A DNA stretch of 64,000 nucleotides from the NCBI RefSeq assembly GCF_030269305.1, contig NZ_BSTC01000018.1, forward strand, positions 50,484-114,483, read 5' to 3'. How positions within the stretch are numbered: position 1 is the first letter of the stretch; each line of letters starts with the position of its first letter. Shown one piece after another: positions 32,886 to 42,714 of the stretch. The DNA comes from Kineosporia sp. NBRC 101731. Lineage in GTDB: Bacteria; Actinomycetota; Actinomycetes; Actinomycetales; Kineosporiaceae. Made by a program: the position numbers and the translations under genes. The notes under the pieces were generated by a model. That model was not told the origin of the DNA. It made no database searches and was given only the letters and a program-made list of their open reading frames with translations.

Positions 32886-34700
32886 GTGTACCCGTTGGAA
32901 GCGTCCGATCCCGAGTCGGTCGGTCCGTACCGTCTGGCCGGGCGGTTGGGACAGGGCGGTATGGGGCGGGTCTACCTGGGGCGTACCGCAGGTGGCCGGC
33001 CGGTCGCGGTCAAGGTGATCGCCGGGGAGTTCGAGCGTCACCCGGAGAGCCTGGCCCGTTTCCGGCGCGAGGTGGAGATCCTCGGCACGGTGCGTAACGC
33101 CTTCACCGCCGCGCTGATCGACTCCGGTGTGCAGCGGGCGCCGTACTGGCTGGCGACGGAGTACGTTCCGGGGCCGACGCTTTCCGCGGTGATCGAGGAA
33201 CACGGGGCGCTGGACCCCGACGTCGTCCGGGGGTTGTTCGCCGCCTTGGCCGAAGGGCTGGCCGACATCCACGGCCATCGCGTGTGTCACCGGGATCTGA
33301 AGCCGCAGAACATCATCCTCTCCGTCACCGGTCCCCAGCTGATCGACTTCGGGATCGCCCGGGATCCGGACCAGCCGGGCGTCACGCAGGTCGGCATGGC
33401 GATCGGCACGCCTGGGTACACCGCGCCGGAGGCCCTGACCGGTCACGAGACCGGACCCGCGGCCGACATCTTCGCGCTGGGCGCCACGATGGCGGCGGCC
33501 GCGACGGGCCGGGCTCCTTACGGCCGGGGCAGCGGCTTCATGATCAGTCAGCGCAGCATGAGCGGTGACGTCGACGTGGACGGGGTGCCCGGTGACCTCG
33601 CCGCCCTGATCAAGGCCTGCAGCGCCGCCGAGCCCGGGTCACGACCCGGCGCCGGGCAGATCGTGGCGCATTGCCGGCCGGAGACCTCGCTGATCGAGAA
33701 TCCCTCCTACCAGAGCCTTCTCGCCTCGATCCCGTCCTCGTCCTCTTCGCCCGCCCAGGTACCGACCCCGGTGCCCGCCCGCGTCCCGGATGACGCACCG
33801 GATTATGGGCCGGATTACGGGCCGGATTACGGGCCGGATTACGGGCCGGACCGCACCGAGGTGATGGCTCCCGCGGCGATGCCGTACGACCGGGCACCCC
33901 GGACCCGGGCCGCCTCCCCTTCCGAGGACTGGCCGCAGAGCCGTTCCCGGCCGGTGGAGTTCGAGGAGCCCAGCAGCCGGTTCCGGAACGGTCCGCTGAT
34001 GGCGGTCGGCGCGGTGCTGCTGGTCATCGTGGGAGTGGTCGCCGCGATGAACCTGGGCGGTGGCAAGGAGCCGGACCTGACTCCGGTGGCGATCTCGACG
34101 CCGGACGCGGCGGCGGCCCAGGCGAAGGCGGACGAGGAGGCGGCCGCGGCGGAGAAGACGGCGGCGGCCGAGGCGACCGCGGCGGCGGAGGAAGCCGCGC
34201 AGAAGAAGGCGGCGCAGGAGAAGGCGGAGAAGCGGAAGGTCGCCCGGCAGAAGGCGAAGGAGAAGCGGGCCGCCGAGCTGAAGGCGAAGGAGGAGGCCAA
34301 GCAGAAGGCCCTGCAGACCCTGACCGGCCCGGGGGATGTGTGCGTGTCGGTCCCCGGTACGCGGACGAACGGTGATCTGCCCACGATGCAGCCCTGTGAC
34401 GGCTCGGAGGCGCAGCGCTGGAGCTACACGGCCGAGGGGGCCCTGTCGGCGCAGGGCATGTGTCTCGACGTGGGTGCGGGCGACGTGAGCAACGGCCACC
34501 AGGTACAGGTCTGGGGCTGCAACAGCACGCCGGCCCAGATCTTCCAGGCCAACGGGGACGACGGGTACGGGCACAGCATGCTGCAGAACGCGGCGTCGGG
34601 CCGGTGCCTGACCACGCCGACCGACGTGCCGGAGAGCGGTGCGGTGCTGATGCTCTGGGACTGCGAGGGCAATCAGAACCAGTCCTGGCGCATTCCGTAG
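32886..34700 (+). CDS. Membrane serine/threonine protein kinase with extracellular ricin-B-type lectin domain
   Basis: A 604-residue Hanks-type kinase. The kinase domain fills residues 12-275, with glycine loop GRLGQGGMGRVYLG, VAVKVI lysine, catalytic HRDLKPQN and IDFGIA. A Pro-rich linker contains four PDYG repeats (12-bp DNA units at 33798-33845). A membrane helix is near residues 370-390 (LMAVGAVLLVIVGVVAAM), followed by a charged Ala/Lys/Glu coiled coil. The C-terminal 130 residues are a beta-trefoil lectin (QRWSYT, QNQSWRIP) outside the cell. The GTG at 32886 has GAGGGG seven bases upstream. It probably senses a glycan and phosphorylates cytoplasmic targets; the ligand is unknown. Confidence 0.9.
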   Translation: MYPLEASDPESVGPYRLAGRLGQGGMGRVYLGRTAGGRPVAVKVIAGEFERHPESLARFRREVEILGTVRNAFTAALIDSGVQRAPYWLATEYVPGPTLSAVIEEHGALDPDVVRGLFAALAEGLADIHGHRVCHRDLKPQNIILSVTGPQLIDFGIARDPDQPGVTQVGMAIGTPGYTAPEALTGHETGPAADIFALGATMAAAATGRAPYGRGSGFMISQRSMSGDVDVDGVPGDLAALIKACSAAEPGSRPGAGQIVAHCRPETSLIENPSYQSLLASIPSSSSSPAQVPTPVPARVPDDAPDYGPDYGPDYGPDYGPDRTEVMAPAAMPYDRAPRTRAASPSEDWPQSRSRPVEFEEPSSRFRNGPLMAVGAVLLVIVGVVAAMNLGGGKEPDLTPVAISTPDAAAAQAKADEEAAAAEKTAAAEATAAAEEAAQKKAAQEKAEKRKVARQKAKEKRAAELKAKEEAKQKALQTLTGPGDVCVSVPGTRTNGDLPTMQPCDGSEAQRWSYTAEGALSAQGMCLDVGAGDVSNGHQVQVWGCNSTPAQIFQANGDDGYGHSMLQNAASGRCLTTPTDVPESGAVLMLWDCEGNQNQSWRIP

Positions 34701-34770
34701 GTTGTACCGTACGGGCCCGCGAACATCTCCGGGGTGGACGTCTGTCCCGACCCGATCTGTGGAGGTCACC

Positions 34771-35307
34771 ATGTCGGTCATCGAGTTCGTAGCCCCGCAG
34801 GACGATGTCGTCGCCGATGTCACCGTCCTCGTCAACGAGGTGTACGAGGCCGGTGAGAAGGGCATCTGGACCGACAGCACGTCCCGCACCGACGAGGCCG
34901 AGATCCGCTCGTTCATGCGGGCCGGCGAGATCGCGGTCGCCCGCCGTGACGGTGTCGTGCTCGGGTCCGTGCGGGTGCATCAGCTTCCGGGTGGGGAGGG
35001 CGAGTTCGGCATGCTCGCCGCGCACCCGGCCCACCGCGGCACCGGTCTGGGCAAAGAGCTGGTCATCTTCGCCGAGAACTGGGCCCGCGACCGCGGCCTG
35101 ACCACGATGCAGCTGGAACTGCTCTTCCCGACCGAGTGGCAGCACCCGGTCAAGGCCTTCCTGAAGGCCTGGTACCTGCGCAGCGGTTACGAGCTGGTGC
35201 GCACGGGTGATTTCGGCGCCGACTACCCGGCCCTGGCCCCGCGCCTGGCCACCCCGTGCGACTACCTGATCTTTCACAAGCAGCTAGCCGAAGGTCAGCG
35301 CCAGTAG
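34771..35307 (+). CDS. GNAT-family acetyltransferase
   Basis: A 178-residue N-acetyltransferase. The coenzyme-A binding segment is FGMLAAHPAHRGTGLGKELV with the R-x-x-G-x-G pattern, preceded by VARRDGVVLGSVRVHQL. The acceptor is unknown. The ATG at 34771 has GGAGG six bases upstream. The last 24 bases overlap the convergent metal transporter gene. Confidence 0.9.
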   Translation: MSVIEFVAPQDDVVADVTVLVNEVYEAGEKGIWTDSTSRTDEAEIRSFMRAGEIAVARRDGVVLGSVRVHQLPGGEGEFGMLAAHPAHRGTGLGKELVIFAENWARDRGLTTMQLELLFPTEWQHPVKAFLKAWYLRSGYELVRTGDFGADYPALAPRLATPCDYLIFHKQLAEGQRQ

Positions 35308-36480
35308 CACCAGGTTGAGCCCGACGATGAGCACGCACGCGGCCGAGGCGGCGAGGGTCGTCCAGGGCCCGTTGCGGTTCGCCCCCATCACCGACCGGCT
35401 CGAGGTGAGCAGGAGCAGGGGGATCAGGGCGAAGGGAATGCCGAACGACAGCACCACCTGCGAGTAGATCAGGGCGGTCGTCGGGTCGGCGCCCAGCGCC
35501 AGCACGGTCACGGCGGGCACGGCCGTGATCAGACGGCGGGCCATCACCGGGACGTCCCAGGAGAGCAACCCACCCATGATCACACCACCGGCGTAACCGC
35601 CCACCGCGGTGGAGGCCAGACCGGAGAACAGCAGGGCGACGGCGAAGAACAGGGCCGCCAGCGGGCCCAGGGTGTGGCCGAGCGCCGCGTGCACGCCCTC
35701 GATGGAGGTCATGTCGCCGGCTCCGGAGAGCGCGGTCGCCCCGAGCAGCAGCAGCGCCAGGTTCACCGCGCCGGCCGCCAGGAGCGCCACGCCGACATCG
35801 GTGCGGGTGGCGGTCAGCAGGGTGGGAAGCCTCTCGGGAGAGACCTTTCCGTGCCGGTCGGCGGCCAGGGCGGAGTGTGCGTAGATCGCGTGGGGCATCA
35901 CCGTGGCGCCGAGCATGCCCACCGCGAGCAGCAGACTGTCGGTGCCCTCGAGCCGGGGCACCAGGCCCGAGAAGATCCCGGGGGCCGACGGCGGGGCGAA
36001 CACCAGGCCTGCGGTGAAACCGATGAACACCACGCACAGCATGGCCACCACGATGCGGTGGAAGCTGCGCGAGGAGCCGAGGATCAGCAGGGACACGGCC
36101 GTGGTGATCAGCGCTCCGGGCAGCAGTGGCACGCCGAACAGCAACGACAGGGCCAGCGCGCCACCGACGATCTCGGCGAGGTCGGTGGCCATGGCCACCA
36201 CTTCGGCCTGGACCCAGTAGGCGATACGCCAGGGCCCCGAAAGGCGGTCCCGCAGGACGGCCGGCAGCGACCGGCCGGTGACGATCCCGAGCTTGGCCGA
36301 GAGGAACTGCAGCAGAGCGGCGATCAGGTTGGCCCCGACGACCACCCAGACGAGGAGATATCCGTACGTGGCCCCGGCCGCCGTGTTGGTCGCCACGTTG
36401 CCGGGGTCGACGTAGGCGGCAGACGCCACGAGGGCCGGGCCGAGGAGTGCGGCAACACTCCTCAGACCCGGCCTCGTCAC
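35284..36480 (-). CDS. mntH: NRAMP-family manganese/divalent metal transporter
   Basis: A 398-residue transporter with about eleven membrane helices. The first-helix metal motif is AAYVDPGNVATN (DPGN), and the sixth-helix motif is GATVMPHAIYAHSAL (MPH); both are the hallmarks of proton-coupled Mn2+/Fe2+ uptake. The GTG start lies 11 bases after the nrdF stop on the same strand, so the gene is the last of an nrdHIEF-mntH transcript. This fits with class Ib reductase using a manganese cofactor. No separate promoter or Mn box is visible in the 11-base gap. Confidence 0.92.
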   Translation of the reverse strand: MTRPGLRSVAALLGPALVASAAYVDPGNVATNTAAGATYGYLLVWVVVGANLIAALLQFLSAKLGIVTGRSLPAVLRDRLSGPWRIAYWVQAEVVAMATDLAEIVGGALALSLLFGVPLLPGALITTAVSLLILGSSRSFHRIVVAMLCVVFIGFTAGLVFAPPSAPGIFSGLVPRLEGTDSLLLAVGMLGATVMPHAIYAHSALAADRHGKVSPERLPTLLTATRTDVGVALLAAGAVNLALLLLGATALSGAGDMTSIEGVHAALGHTLGPLAALFFAVALLFSGLASTAVGGYAGGVIMGGLLSWDVPVMARRLITAVPAVTVLALGADPTTALIYSQVVLSFGIPFALIPLLLLTSSRSVMGANRNGPWTTLAASAACVLIVGLNLVLLALTFG

Positions 36481-36491
36481 GGTGGGCGCGC

Positions 36492-37469
<978 letters not shown>

Positions 37470-37476
37470 TCAAAAG

Positions 37477-39606
37477 TCACAGCATGCACGAGACGCAGCC
37501 CTCGACCTCGGTGCCTTCGAGCGCCAGCTGACGCAGGCGGATGTAGTACAGCGTCTTGATGCCCTTGCGCCAGGCGTAGATCTGCGCCCGGTTGATGTCC
37601 CGCGTGGTGGCCGTGTCCTTGAAGAACAGGGTCAGCGACAGGCCCTGGTCGACGTGCTGGGTGGCCTCGGCGTAGGTGTCGACGATCTTCTCGAAGCCGA
37701 TCTCGTACGCGTCCTGGTAGTAATCCAGGTTGTCGTTCGTCATGAACGGCGCCGGGTAGTACACGCGGCCGAGCTTGCCCTCCTTGCGGATCTCGATCTT
37801 CGAGACGATCGGGTGGATCGAGGAGGTGGAGTTGTTGATGTACGAGATCGAGCCGGTCGGCGGCACGGCCTGGAGGTTCTGGTTGTAGAGGCCGAACTCG
37901 CGCACCGAGTCGGACAGGGCCTGCCAGTCCTGCTGCGTGGGGATGGCGACACCGGCGTCCTCGAACAACTGCTTCACCCGGGCCGTGCGCGGCAGCCAGG
38001 TCTTCTCGACGTACTTCGTGAAGTACGAACCGTCCGCGTACTTCGAGTCCTCGAAGCCGATGAAACGCGTTCCGCGCTCCTTGGAGAGCAGGTTCGACGC
38101 CCGGATGGCGTGGTAGGCCACCGTGTAGAAGTAGATGTTCGTGAAATCCAGGCCCTCGTCCGAGCCGTAGAAGATGCGCTCACGGGCCAGGTAGCCGTGC
38201 AGGTTCATCTGGCCCAGGCCGATGGCGTGACCGCCGGCGTTGGCGCGCTTGATCGAGGGCACCGACTCGATGGACGTCTGGTCGGAGACCGCGGTCAGCG
38301 CCCGGATCGCCGTCTCGACGGTGCGGCCGAAGTCGGGGGAGTCCATCGCCGTGGCGATGTTCATCGAGCCCAGGTTGCACGAGATGTCGCGGCCGATGTG
38401 GTCGTACGACAGGTCGGTGTTGAACGTCGACGGGGTCGAGACCTGCAGGATCTCGGAGCACAGGTTGGAGTGGGTGATGCGGCCCTTGATCGGGTTGGCC
38501 GCGTTCGCGGTGTCCTCGAAAAGGATATACGGGTAACCCGACTCGAACTGCAGCTCGGCCAGCGTCTGGAAGAAGTCACGCGCGTTGATCTTCTTCTTGC
38601 GGATGGCGCCGTTGTCGACCATCTCGCGGTACTTCTCGCTCACGCTGATGTCCGCGAACGGCACCCCGTAGACGCGCTCCACGTCGTAGGGCGAGAACAG
38701 GTACATGTCCTCGTTCTTCTTCGCCAGCTCGAACGTGATGTCCGGGATCACGACGCCCAGCGAGAGCGTCTTGATCCGGATCTTCTCGTCCGCGTTCTCC
38801 CGCTTGGTGTCGAGGAACTGCATGATGTCGGGGTGGTGGGCGTGCAGGTACACCGCACCCGCGCCCTGACGCGCCCCGAGCTGGTTGGCGTAGGAGAAGG
38901 AGTCTTCGAGCAGCTTCATCACGGGAATGACACCGGACGACTGGTTCTCGATGTGCTTGATCGGTGCGCCGTACTCACGCACGTTCGACAGCAGCAGGGC
39001 CACGCCGCCGCCGCGCTTGCTCAGCTGCAGCGAGGAGTTGATGCCCCGGGCGATCGACTCCATGTTGTCCTCGATGCGCAGGAGGAAACACGAGACGGGC
39101 TCGCCACGCTGGGCCTTACCCAGGTTGAGGAAGGTCGGGGTGGCCGGCTGGAAGCGGCCGGTGATGATCTCGTCCACCAGCTGGAGGGCGAAGTTCTCGT
39201 CGCCGGAGGCCAGCGTGAGCGCCACCATCGAGACCCGGTCCTCGAAACGCTCCAGGTAGCGCTTGCCGTCAAACGTCTTCAGCGTGTACGAGGTGTAGTA
39301 CTTGAACGCCCCGAGGAAGGTCGGGAACCGGAACTTCTTCGAATAAGCGTGCTTGTACAGCCGTTTGATGAACGCCCGGTCGTACTGGTCGAGCACCGCG
39401 CCTTCGTAGTACTTGTTCTCGACCAGGTAGTCGAGCTTCTCGTCCAGGTCGTGGAAGAAGACCGTGTTCTGGTTGACGTGCTGCAGGAAATACTGCCGCG
39501 CCGCCTCCCGGTCCTTCTCGAACTGAATCTCGCCCTGCGGACCGTAGAGATTCAGCATCGCGTTCAGGGAGTGGTAGTCCATACCCACGTCCAGAACGTC
39601 CGTCAT
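37477..39606 (-). CDS. nrdE: Class Ib ribonucleotide reductase, alpha subunit NrdE
   Basis: A 709-residue catalytic subunit that reduces ribonucleoside diphosphates. It starts [20 protein letters not shown], has active-site segments [19 protein letters not shown] and NLCSEILQ, and ends with the redox pair CVSCML. As in other class Ib enzymes, it lacks the N-terminal ATP-cone activity site of class Ia. The ATG overlaps the nrdI stop by ATGA. Confidence 0.97.
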   Translation of the reverse strand: MTDVLDVGMDYHSLNAMLNLYGPQGEIQFEKDREAARQYFLQHVNQNTVFFHDLDEKLDYLVENKYYEGAVLDQYDRAFIKRLYKHAYSKKFRFPTFLGAFKYYTSYTLKTFDGKRYLERFEDRVSMVALTLASGDENFALQLVDEIITGRFQPATPTFLNLGKAQRGEPVSCFLLRIEDNMESIARGINSSLQLSKRGGGVALLLSNVREYGAPIKHIENQSSGVIPVMKLLEDSFSYANQLGARQGAGAVYLHAHHPDIMQFLDTKRENADEKIRIKTLSLGVVIPDITFELAKKNEDMYLFSPYDVERVYGVPFADISVSEKYREMVDNGAIRKKKINARDFFQTLAELQFESGYPYILFEDTANAANPIKGRITHSNLCSEILQVSTPSTFNTDLSYDHIGRDISCNLGSMNIATAMDSPDFGRTVETAIRALTAVSDQTSIESVPSIKRANAGGHAIGLGQMNLHGYLARERIFYGSDEGLDFTNIYFYTVAYHAIRASNLLSKERGTRFIGFEDSKYADGSYFTKYVEKTWLPRTARVKQLFEDAGVAIPTQQDWQALSDSVREFGLYNQNLQAVPPTGSISYINNSTSSIHPIVSKIEIRKEGKLGRVYYPAPFMTNDNLDYYQDAYEIGFEKIVDTYAEATQHVDQGLSLTLFFKDTATTRDINRAQIYAWRKGIKTLYYIRLRQLALEGTEVEGCVSCML

Positions 39607-40010
39607 ACCGACTGTCGCTGCCAAAATCGTTCCAATCCATCTCGGACGCGTAAGACGTCCTCTGCTGTTCCCATGAGTTCGAAGGCGTACAGGTAGGGCA
39701 CCTGGCACTTCGCCGCGATGATGTCACCCGCGATGCAGTAGGCCTCACCGAAATTCGTGTTGCCGGCGGCAATCACACCGCGGATGAGGGAACGGTTCCC
39801 CTCGTCGTTGAGGAACCGGACCACCTGGCGGGGAACGGCCCCGCCCTCGTTGCCCCCACCGTACGTCGGAACCACCAGAACGTACGGATCGCGCACGTGC
39901 AGGAAGGGGTCGGTGGGACGGAGGGGGATCCGTGCCGAGGCGACGTCCAGCTTCTGCACGAAGCGGTGCGTGTTGTCGGAGGCGCTGGAGAAGTAGACCA
40001 GCGAGGTCAT
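39603..40010 (-). CDS. nrdI: Flavodoxin-like NrdI
   Basis: A 135-residue flavoprotein ([20 protein letters not shown]; later [18 protein letters not shown] and [16 protein letters not shown]) that supplies oxidant for assembling the manganese cofactor of NrdF. It lies four bases after nrdH and overlaps nrdE. Confidence 0.97.
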   Translation of the reverse strand: MTSLVYFSSASDNTHRFVQKLDVASARIPLRPTDPFLHVRDPYVLVVPTYGGGNEGGAVPRQVVRFLNDEGNRSLIRGVIAAGNTNFGEAYCIAGDIIAAKCQVPYLYAFELMGTAEDVLRVRDGLERFWQRQSV

Positions 40011-40014
40011 CCGA

Positions 40015-40248
40015 TCAGACAGTCTGCGCCACCAGCGCCTTGATCCGGTCGGGACGGTAGCCCGACCAGTGGTCGTCACCGGCGATCACCACGGGAGCCT
40101 GCATGTACCCCAGCGACATGACGTGGTCGCGGGCCGCGGGGTCCTCGGTGATGTCCACGACCTGGTACTCCAGGTCGGTCTTCGCCAGCGCCCTGTACGT
40201 CGCGTCGCATTGAACGCAGGAAGGCTTGCTGTAAACGGTGATAGTCAT
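40015..40248 (-). CDS. nrdH: Glutaredoxin-like NrdH
   Basis: A 77-residue redoxin that reduces NrdE. The active site is C11-V-Q-C14 in [12 protein letters not shown], and the end [10 protein letters not shown] is typical of NrdH. It is the first gene of the operon. The ATG at 40248 has only a weak site (CGGGA); this fits control of its translation by the upstream riboswitch. Confidence 0.96.
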   Translation of the reverse strand: MTITVYSKPSCVQCDATYRALAKTDLEYQVVDITEDPAARDHVMSLGYMQAPVVIAGDDHWSGYRPDRIKALVAQTV

Positions 40249-40305
40249 CTCGCACATCCCGATCTTCGAGAACTTCGTGCGCGGTGGAGAGCCCCGGGTG
40301 AACAC

Positions 40306-40325
40306 AGACCTGCCCCAACGGGCAG
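40306..40325 (-). promoter_or_regulatory. Expression-platform hairpin of the B12 riboswitch
   Basis: On the minus strand CTGCCC-GTTG-GGGCAG (40310-40325) forms a short hairpin. The following bases complete GGCAGGTCT (40314 down to 40306), the exact complement of AGACCTGCC at the end of the riboswitch aptamer (40404 to 40396). Two exclusive pairings are therefore possible. Confidence 0.55.
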
Positions 40326-40395
40326 CCTGAAGTCATCCGGTTCCGTCCCTCGCGGCACCTCGGACGCACGCGCCACGTAGGGCGCGCGCATTGCT

Positions 40396-40580
40396 GGCAG
40401 GTCTTCGGACTCGCAGGCATGCGCTGTGAGCGCACCTACTGACCGTCGCTTCCCAGGCGCGCAAGCGCGTGCCCAGTGCTGTCTGACGGTGGTCGTTCCC
40501 ACTCACCGCTGCGGGGCAGTCCCGGATTCTCACCGGCTTCCCTCTGATGACGCCCTCCCTGGCTGGAAGGGCGAACCAAC
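40396..40580 (-). promoter_or_regulatory. Adenosylcobalamin riboswitch upstream of nrdHIEF
   Basis: The minus strand carries the B12-box core GGTGAGAATCCGGGACTGCC (40534 to 40515), followed by CCGCAGCGGTGAGTGGGAACGA. Further on are the CACTGGG kissing-loop region, GGGAAGCGAC, and the 3' signature AGTCCGAAGACCTGCC. A 5' hairpin (40551-40573) opens the structure. It lies about 150 bases before nrdH. B12 would shut off this B12-independent reductase, as known for Streptomyces nrdABS, if the genome has a B12-dependent class II enzyme. Confidence 0.92.
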
Positions 40581-40588
40581 AACAGGCA

Positions 40589-40636
40589 GCACCATATGCC
40601 GTAGGTGGGGGTGCCCGCGACAACTAGATCTAGTAC
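40589..40636 (-). promoter_or_regulatory. Paired NrdR-like boxes at the nrd promoter
   Basis: CAACTAGATCTAGTAC (40621-40636) is a near-ideal NrdR box, and GCACCATATGCCGTAG (40589-40604) is a weaker one. Their centres are 32 bp apart, close to three helical turns, as for NrdR operators. The second overlaps a likely -10 (TATGGT on the minus strand). Confidence 0.65.
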
Positions 40637-40770
40637 GCGTGTCGATGCGTTGTCCGGACAGGGGGAAATCTGGACCCCACGTGATCAAGCGGCATCAGGG
40701 CGCTACCGATGCATCTGCAGTCCCACTGAAGGGACTGATCAGGTGGGTCCGTCGTCGGGGGAGTGCAAAC

Positions 40771-41862
40771 GTGGGCAAACGTCGTCGGGCCCGAGCGGTG
40801 CTCTGCTCAGCCCTGCTGGTCGCGGCCTGTTCGACCTCCAGCGACTACGTCTGGGCCCGAGCGGCACCCGAGCCGCTGATTCCCCGGACGCCCGTGACGA
40901 CCGTGACACCGGTCCCGACGGCGTCGGCCGGAAAAGTGACGAAGAAGATGCCCGGCAGTGGACGCGTGCGGCTGGCCTTCGCCGGCGACGTCCACTTCCA
41001 GGGGTCGTCGGCGAAGGCGCTGGGCGGCGACATCGGCAGTGCCGGCCGGATCCTGCGCCGGGCCGACCTGGCTGTGGTGAACCTGGAGACCGCGATCACC
41101 ACCCGCGGCCGCGCCGAGCCCAAGCAGTACACCTTCCGGGCCCCGGCCTCCGGTCTGAGGGCGCTGCGCCGGAGCGGGGTCGATGTGGTCACCGTGGCCA
41201 ACAACCACGGCATGGACTACGGCCGTATCGGGCTCGACGACACCCTCAAGGCCGGGAAGCGTTCCGGGGTGCCGATGATCGGCGCCGGCCGGAACATCGA
41301 CGAGGCCTTCACCCCGTACCGCCGCACGATCCACGGTGTCCGGCTGGCAGTCTTCGGGGCCACGGACGTGCTCGACAGCTTCGCCGTGAACTCCTGGAAG
41401 GCGACCGGCGAGACCTCGGGGCTCGCCTCGTCCAAAGACCCGGAACGGCTCCTGAAGGCCGTGCGTGAGGCCGCGCGCACCGACGTGGTGGTGGTCGTGC
41501 TGCACTGGGGTGTGGAGCGGCAGTCGTGCCCGACGGCGAGGCAGCGCGAGCTGGCCGATCTCCTGACGGACGCGGGTGCCAGTGTTGTGGTCGGTAGTCA
41601 CGCGCACGTGCTGGAACCCGCTGTGCATCGAGGCCGTACCGCGGTGCATTACGGCCTGGGGAATTTCGTGTTCTACGCCAACGGTGGTCCGGGTGCCCGG
41701 ACCGGTGTTTACGGCGTGGTGGTCGATCGCCGGGGCGTGGTCGGGACCTCCTGGCATCCGGCGAGAATTCATGGTGGACGTCCACAACTGCTGAGCGGTC
41801 GGGTCGCCGATACGGCGAGACGGGAACAGAAGGATCTGACCGTGCGCTGCGGGGTCGATTGA
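40771..41862 (+). CDS. CapA/PgsA-family lipoprotein (metallophosphatase fold)
   Basis: A 363-residue lipoprotein. The GTG at 40771 gives a short signal VGKRRRARAVLCSALLVAAC with lipid Cys20. The domain from about residue 65 belongs to the CapA group. It has FAGDVHF, VVNLETAIT, TVANNHGMDYG, LHWGVE, VVGSHAHVLEP and GLGNFVFY, the metal-binding pattern of a calcineurin-like phosphatase. Relatives take part in poly-gamma-glutamate capsule export, but most in actinobacteria are uncharacterised, and no capB or capC lies beside it. GGGGGA is eight bases upstream of the start. It is divergent from nrdH. Confidence 0.88.
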   Translation: MGKRRRARAVLCSALLVAACSTSSDYVWARAAPEPLIPRTPVTTVTPVPTASAGKVTKKMPGSGRVRLAFAGDVHFQGSSAKALGGDIGSAGRILRRADLAVVNLETAITTRGRAEPKQYTFRAPASGLRALRRSGVDVVTVANNHGMDYGRIGLDDTLKAGKRSGVPMIGAGRNIDEAFTPYRRTIHGVRLAVFGATDVLDSFAVNSWKATGETSGLASSKDPERLLKAVREAARTDVVVVVLHWGVERQSCPTARQRELADLLTDAGASVVVGSHAHVLEPAVHRGRTAVHYGLGNFVFYANGGPGARTGVYGVVVDRRGVVGTSWHPARIHGGRPQLLSGRVADTARREQKDLTVRCGVD

Positions 41863-41884
41863 CGATGGAGCTTGCTGGATGAAC

Positions 41885-41942
41885 GGGGAGATTTTGCCTG
41901 ATCGCGAAGGATTCTTTGTTCGTGATCAGGCAAAACCTCCCC
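41885..41942. repeat. Palindromic repeat copy A, between capA-like and paaG-like genes
   Basis: Arms of 24 bases (41885-41908 and 41919-41942) match at 22 positions around a 10-base loop. Each arm is a version of the element GGGGAGGTTTTGC(A/C)TGATCAC seen at three other places in this cluster. Here it may also end the two convergent transcripts. Confidence 0.88.
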
Positions 41943-41946
41943 CGGT

Positions 41947-42714
41947 TCAGCTACCCCTGAAGTCCGGCTTGCTCTTGGACAAGAAGGCCGTGACCGCCTC
42001 GGTATGGTCGGCGGTCAGGGCCAGACGGGCCTGAGCCTCGGCCTCACGGCGCAGCACCGTCGACAGTGAGGCCGTGCTCAGGAGGCGCTTGGTCTCGGCG
42101 AAGGCCCGGGTGGGGCCGGCCGCCAGCCTCGCGGCCAGGGCCTGGGCCCTTTCCTGGACCTCTGGTGCCGGCACCACCTGCCCGGCGATGCCCCACCTCA
42201 CCGCCTGAGCCGGGGTGAACGGTTCTCCCAGCAGGAGTAGTTCTTTCGCCCTGGCCTCGCCCACCGAACGCGGCAGGGTGAGGGAGAGGCCGGTGTCGCA
42301 GGTGAATCCGATGGCGGTGAAGGCCGTGGCCAGGTGGGCGTCGTCGGCGAACACCCGCAGGTCGCAGGCCAGGGCCAGGGCCAGCCCGGCTCCCACGCAG
42401 GTGCCCTCCACCGCCGCGATCACCGGCTTGGGCATGGTGACCAGGGCCGTCACGATCGGGGCGTAATCGGCCTCCACCGTGTCGGTGGCGTGCGCCGGGT
42501 CGGCCTGCAGCAGGGCGGCGTGCTCGGCCAGGTCCTGGCCGCTGCAGAAGGATCCGCCGGCACCGGTCAGCACCACGGCACGCATGCTGTCGTCGGCCGA
42601 CACTGCTTCCAGGGCCGTGCGCAGCGACTTCTTCGCCCCCGCGTCGAGGGCGTTGCGGCGTTTCGGCCGGTCGATCGTGAGAACCGCCACCGCACCGTCG
42701 TGTTCGACGATCAT
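41947..42714 (-). CDS. Enoyl-CoA hydratase/isomerase family protein (PaaG/PaaF-like)
   Basis: A 255-residue crotonase-fold enzyme. The CoA-binding part is RNALDAGAKKSLRTAL, the first oxyanion-hole segment GAGGSFCSGQDL, and the second AAVEGTCVGAGLALALACD. Position after paaZ and the FCSGQDL motif favour PaaG, the isomerase that turns 1,2-epoxyphenylacetyl-CoA into oxepin-CoA, though PaaF hydratase is possible. The ATG overlaps the paaZ stop by ATGA. Confidence 0.86.
   Translation of the reverse strand: MIVEHDGAVAVLTIDRPKRRNALDAGAKKSLRTALEAVSADDSMRAVVLTGAGGSFCSGQDLAEHAALLQADPAHATDTVEADYAPIVTALVTMPKPVIAAVEGTCVGAGLALALACDLRVFADDAHLATAFTAIGFTCDTGLSLTLPRSVGEARAKELLLLGEPFTPAQAVRWGIAGQVVPAPEVQERAQALAARLAAGPTRAFAETKRLLSTASLSTVLRREAEAQARLALTADHTEAVTAFLSKSKPDFRGS

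Noticed and set aside
40426..40770. N-terminal extension of the CapA-like gene back to 40426
   Set aside because: The extension would run through the NrdR-like boxes and the riboswitch on the other strand. The GTG at 40771 gives a ribosome site and a good lipoprotein signal.
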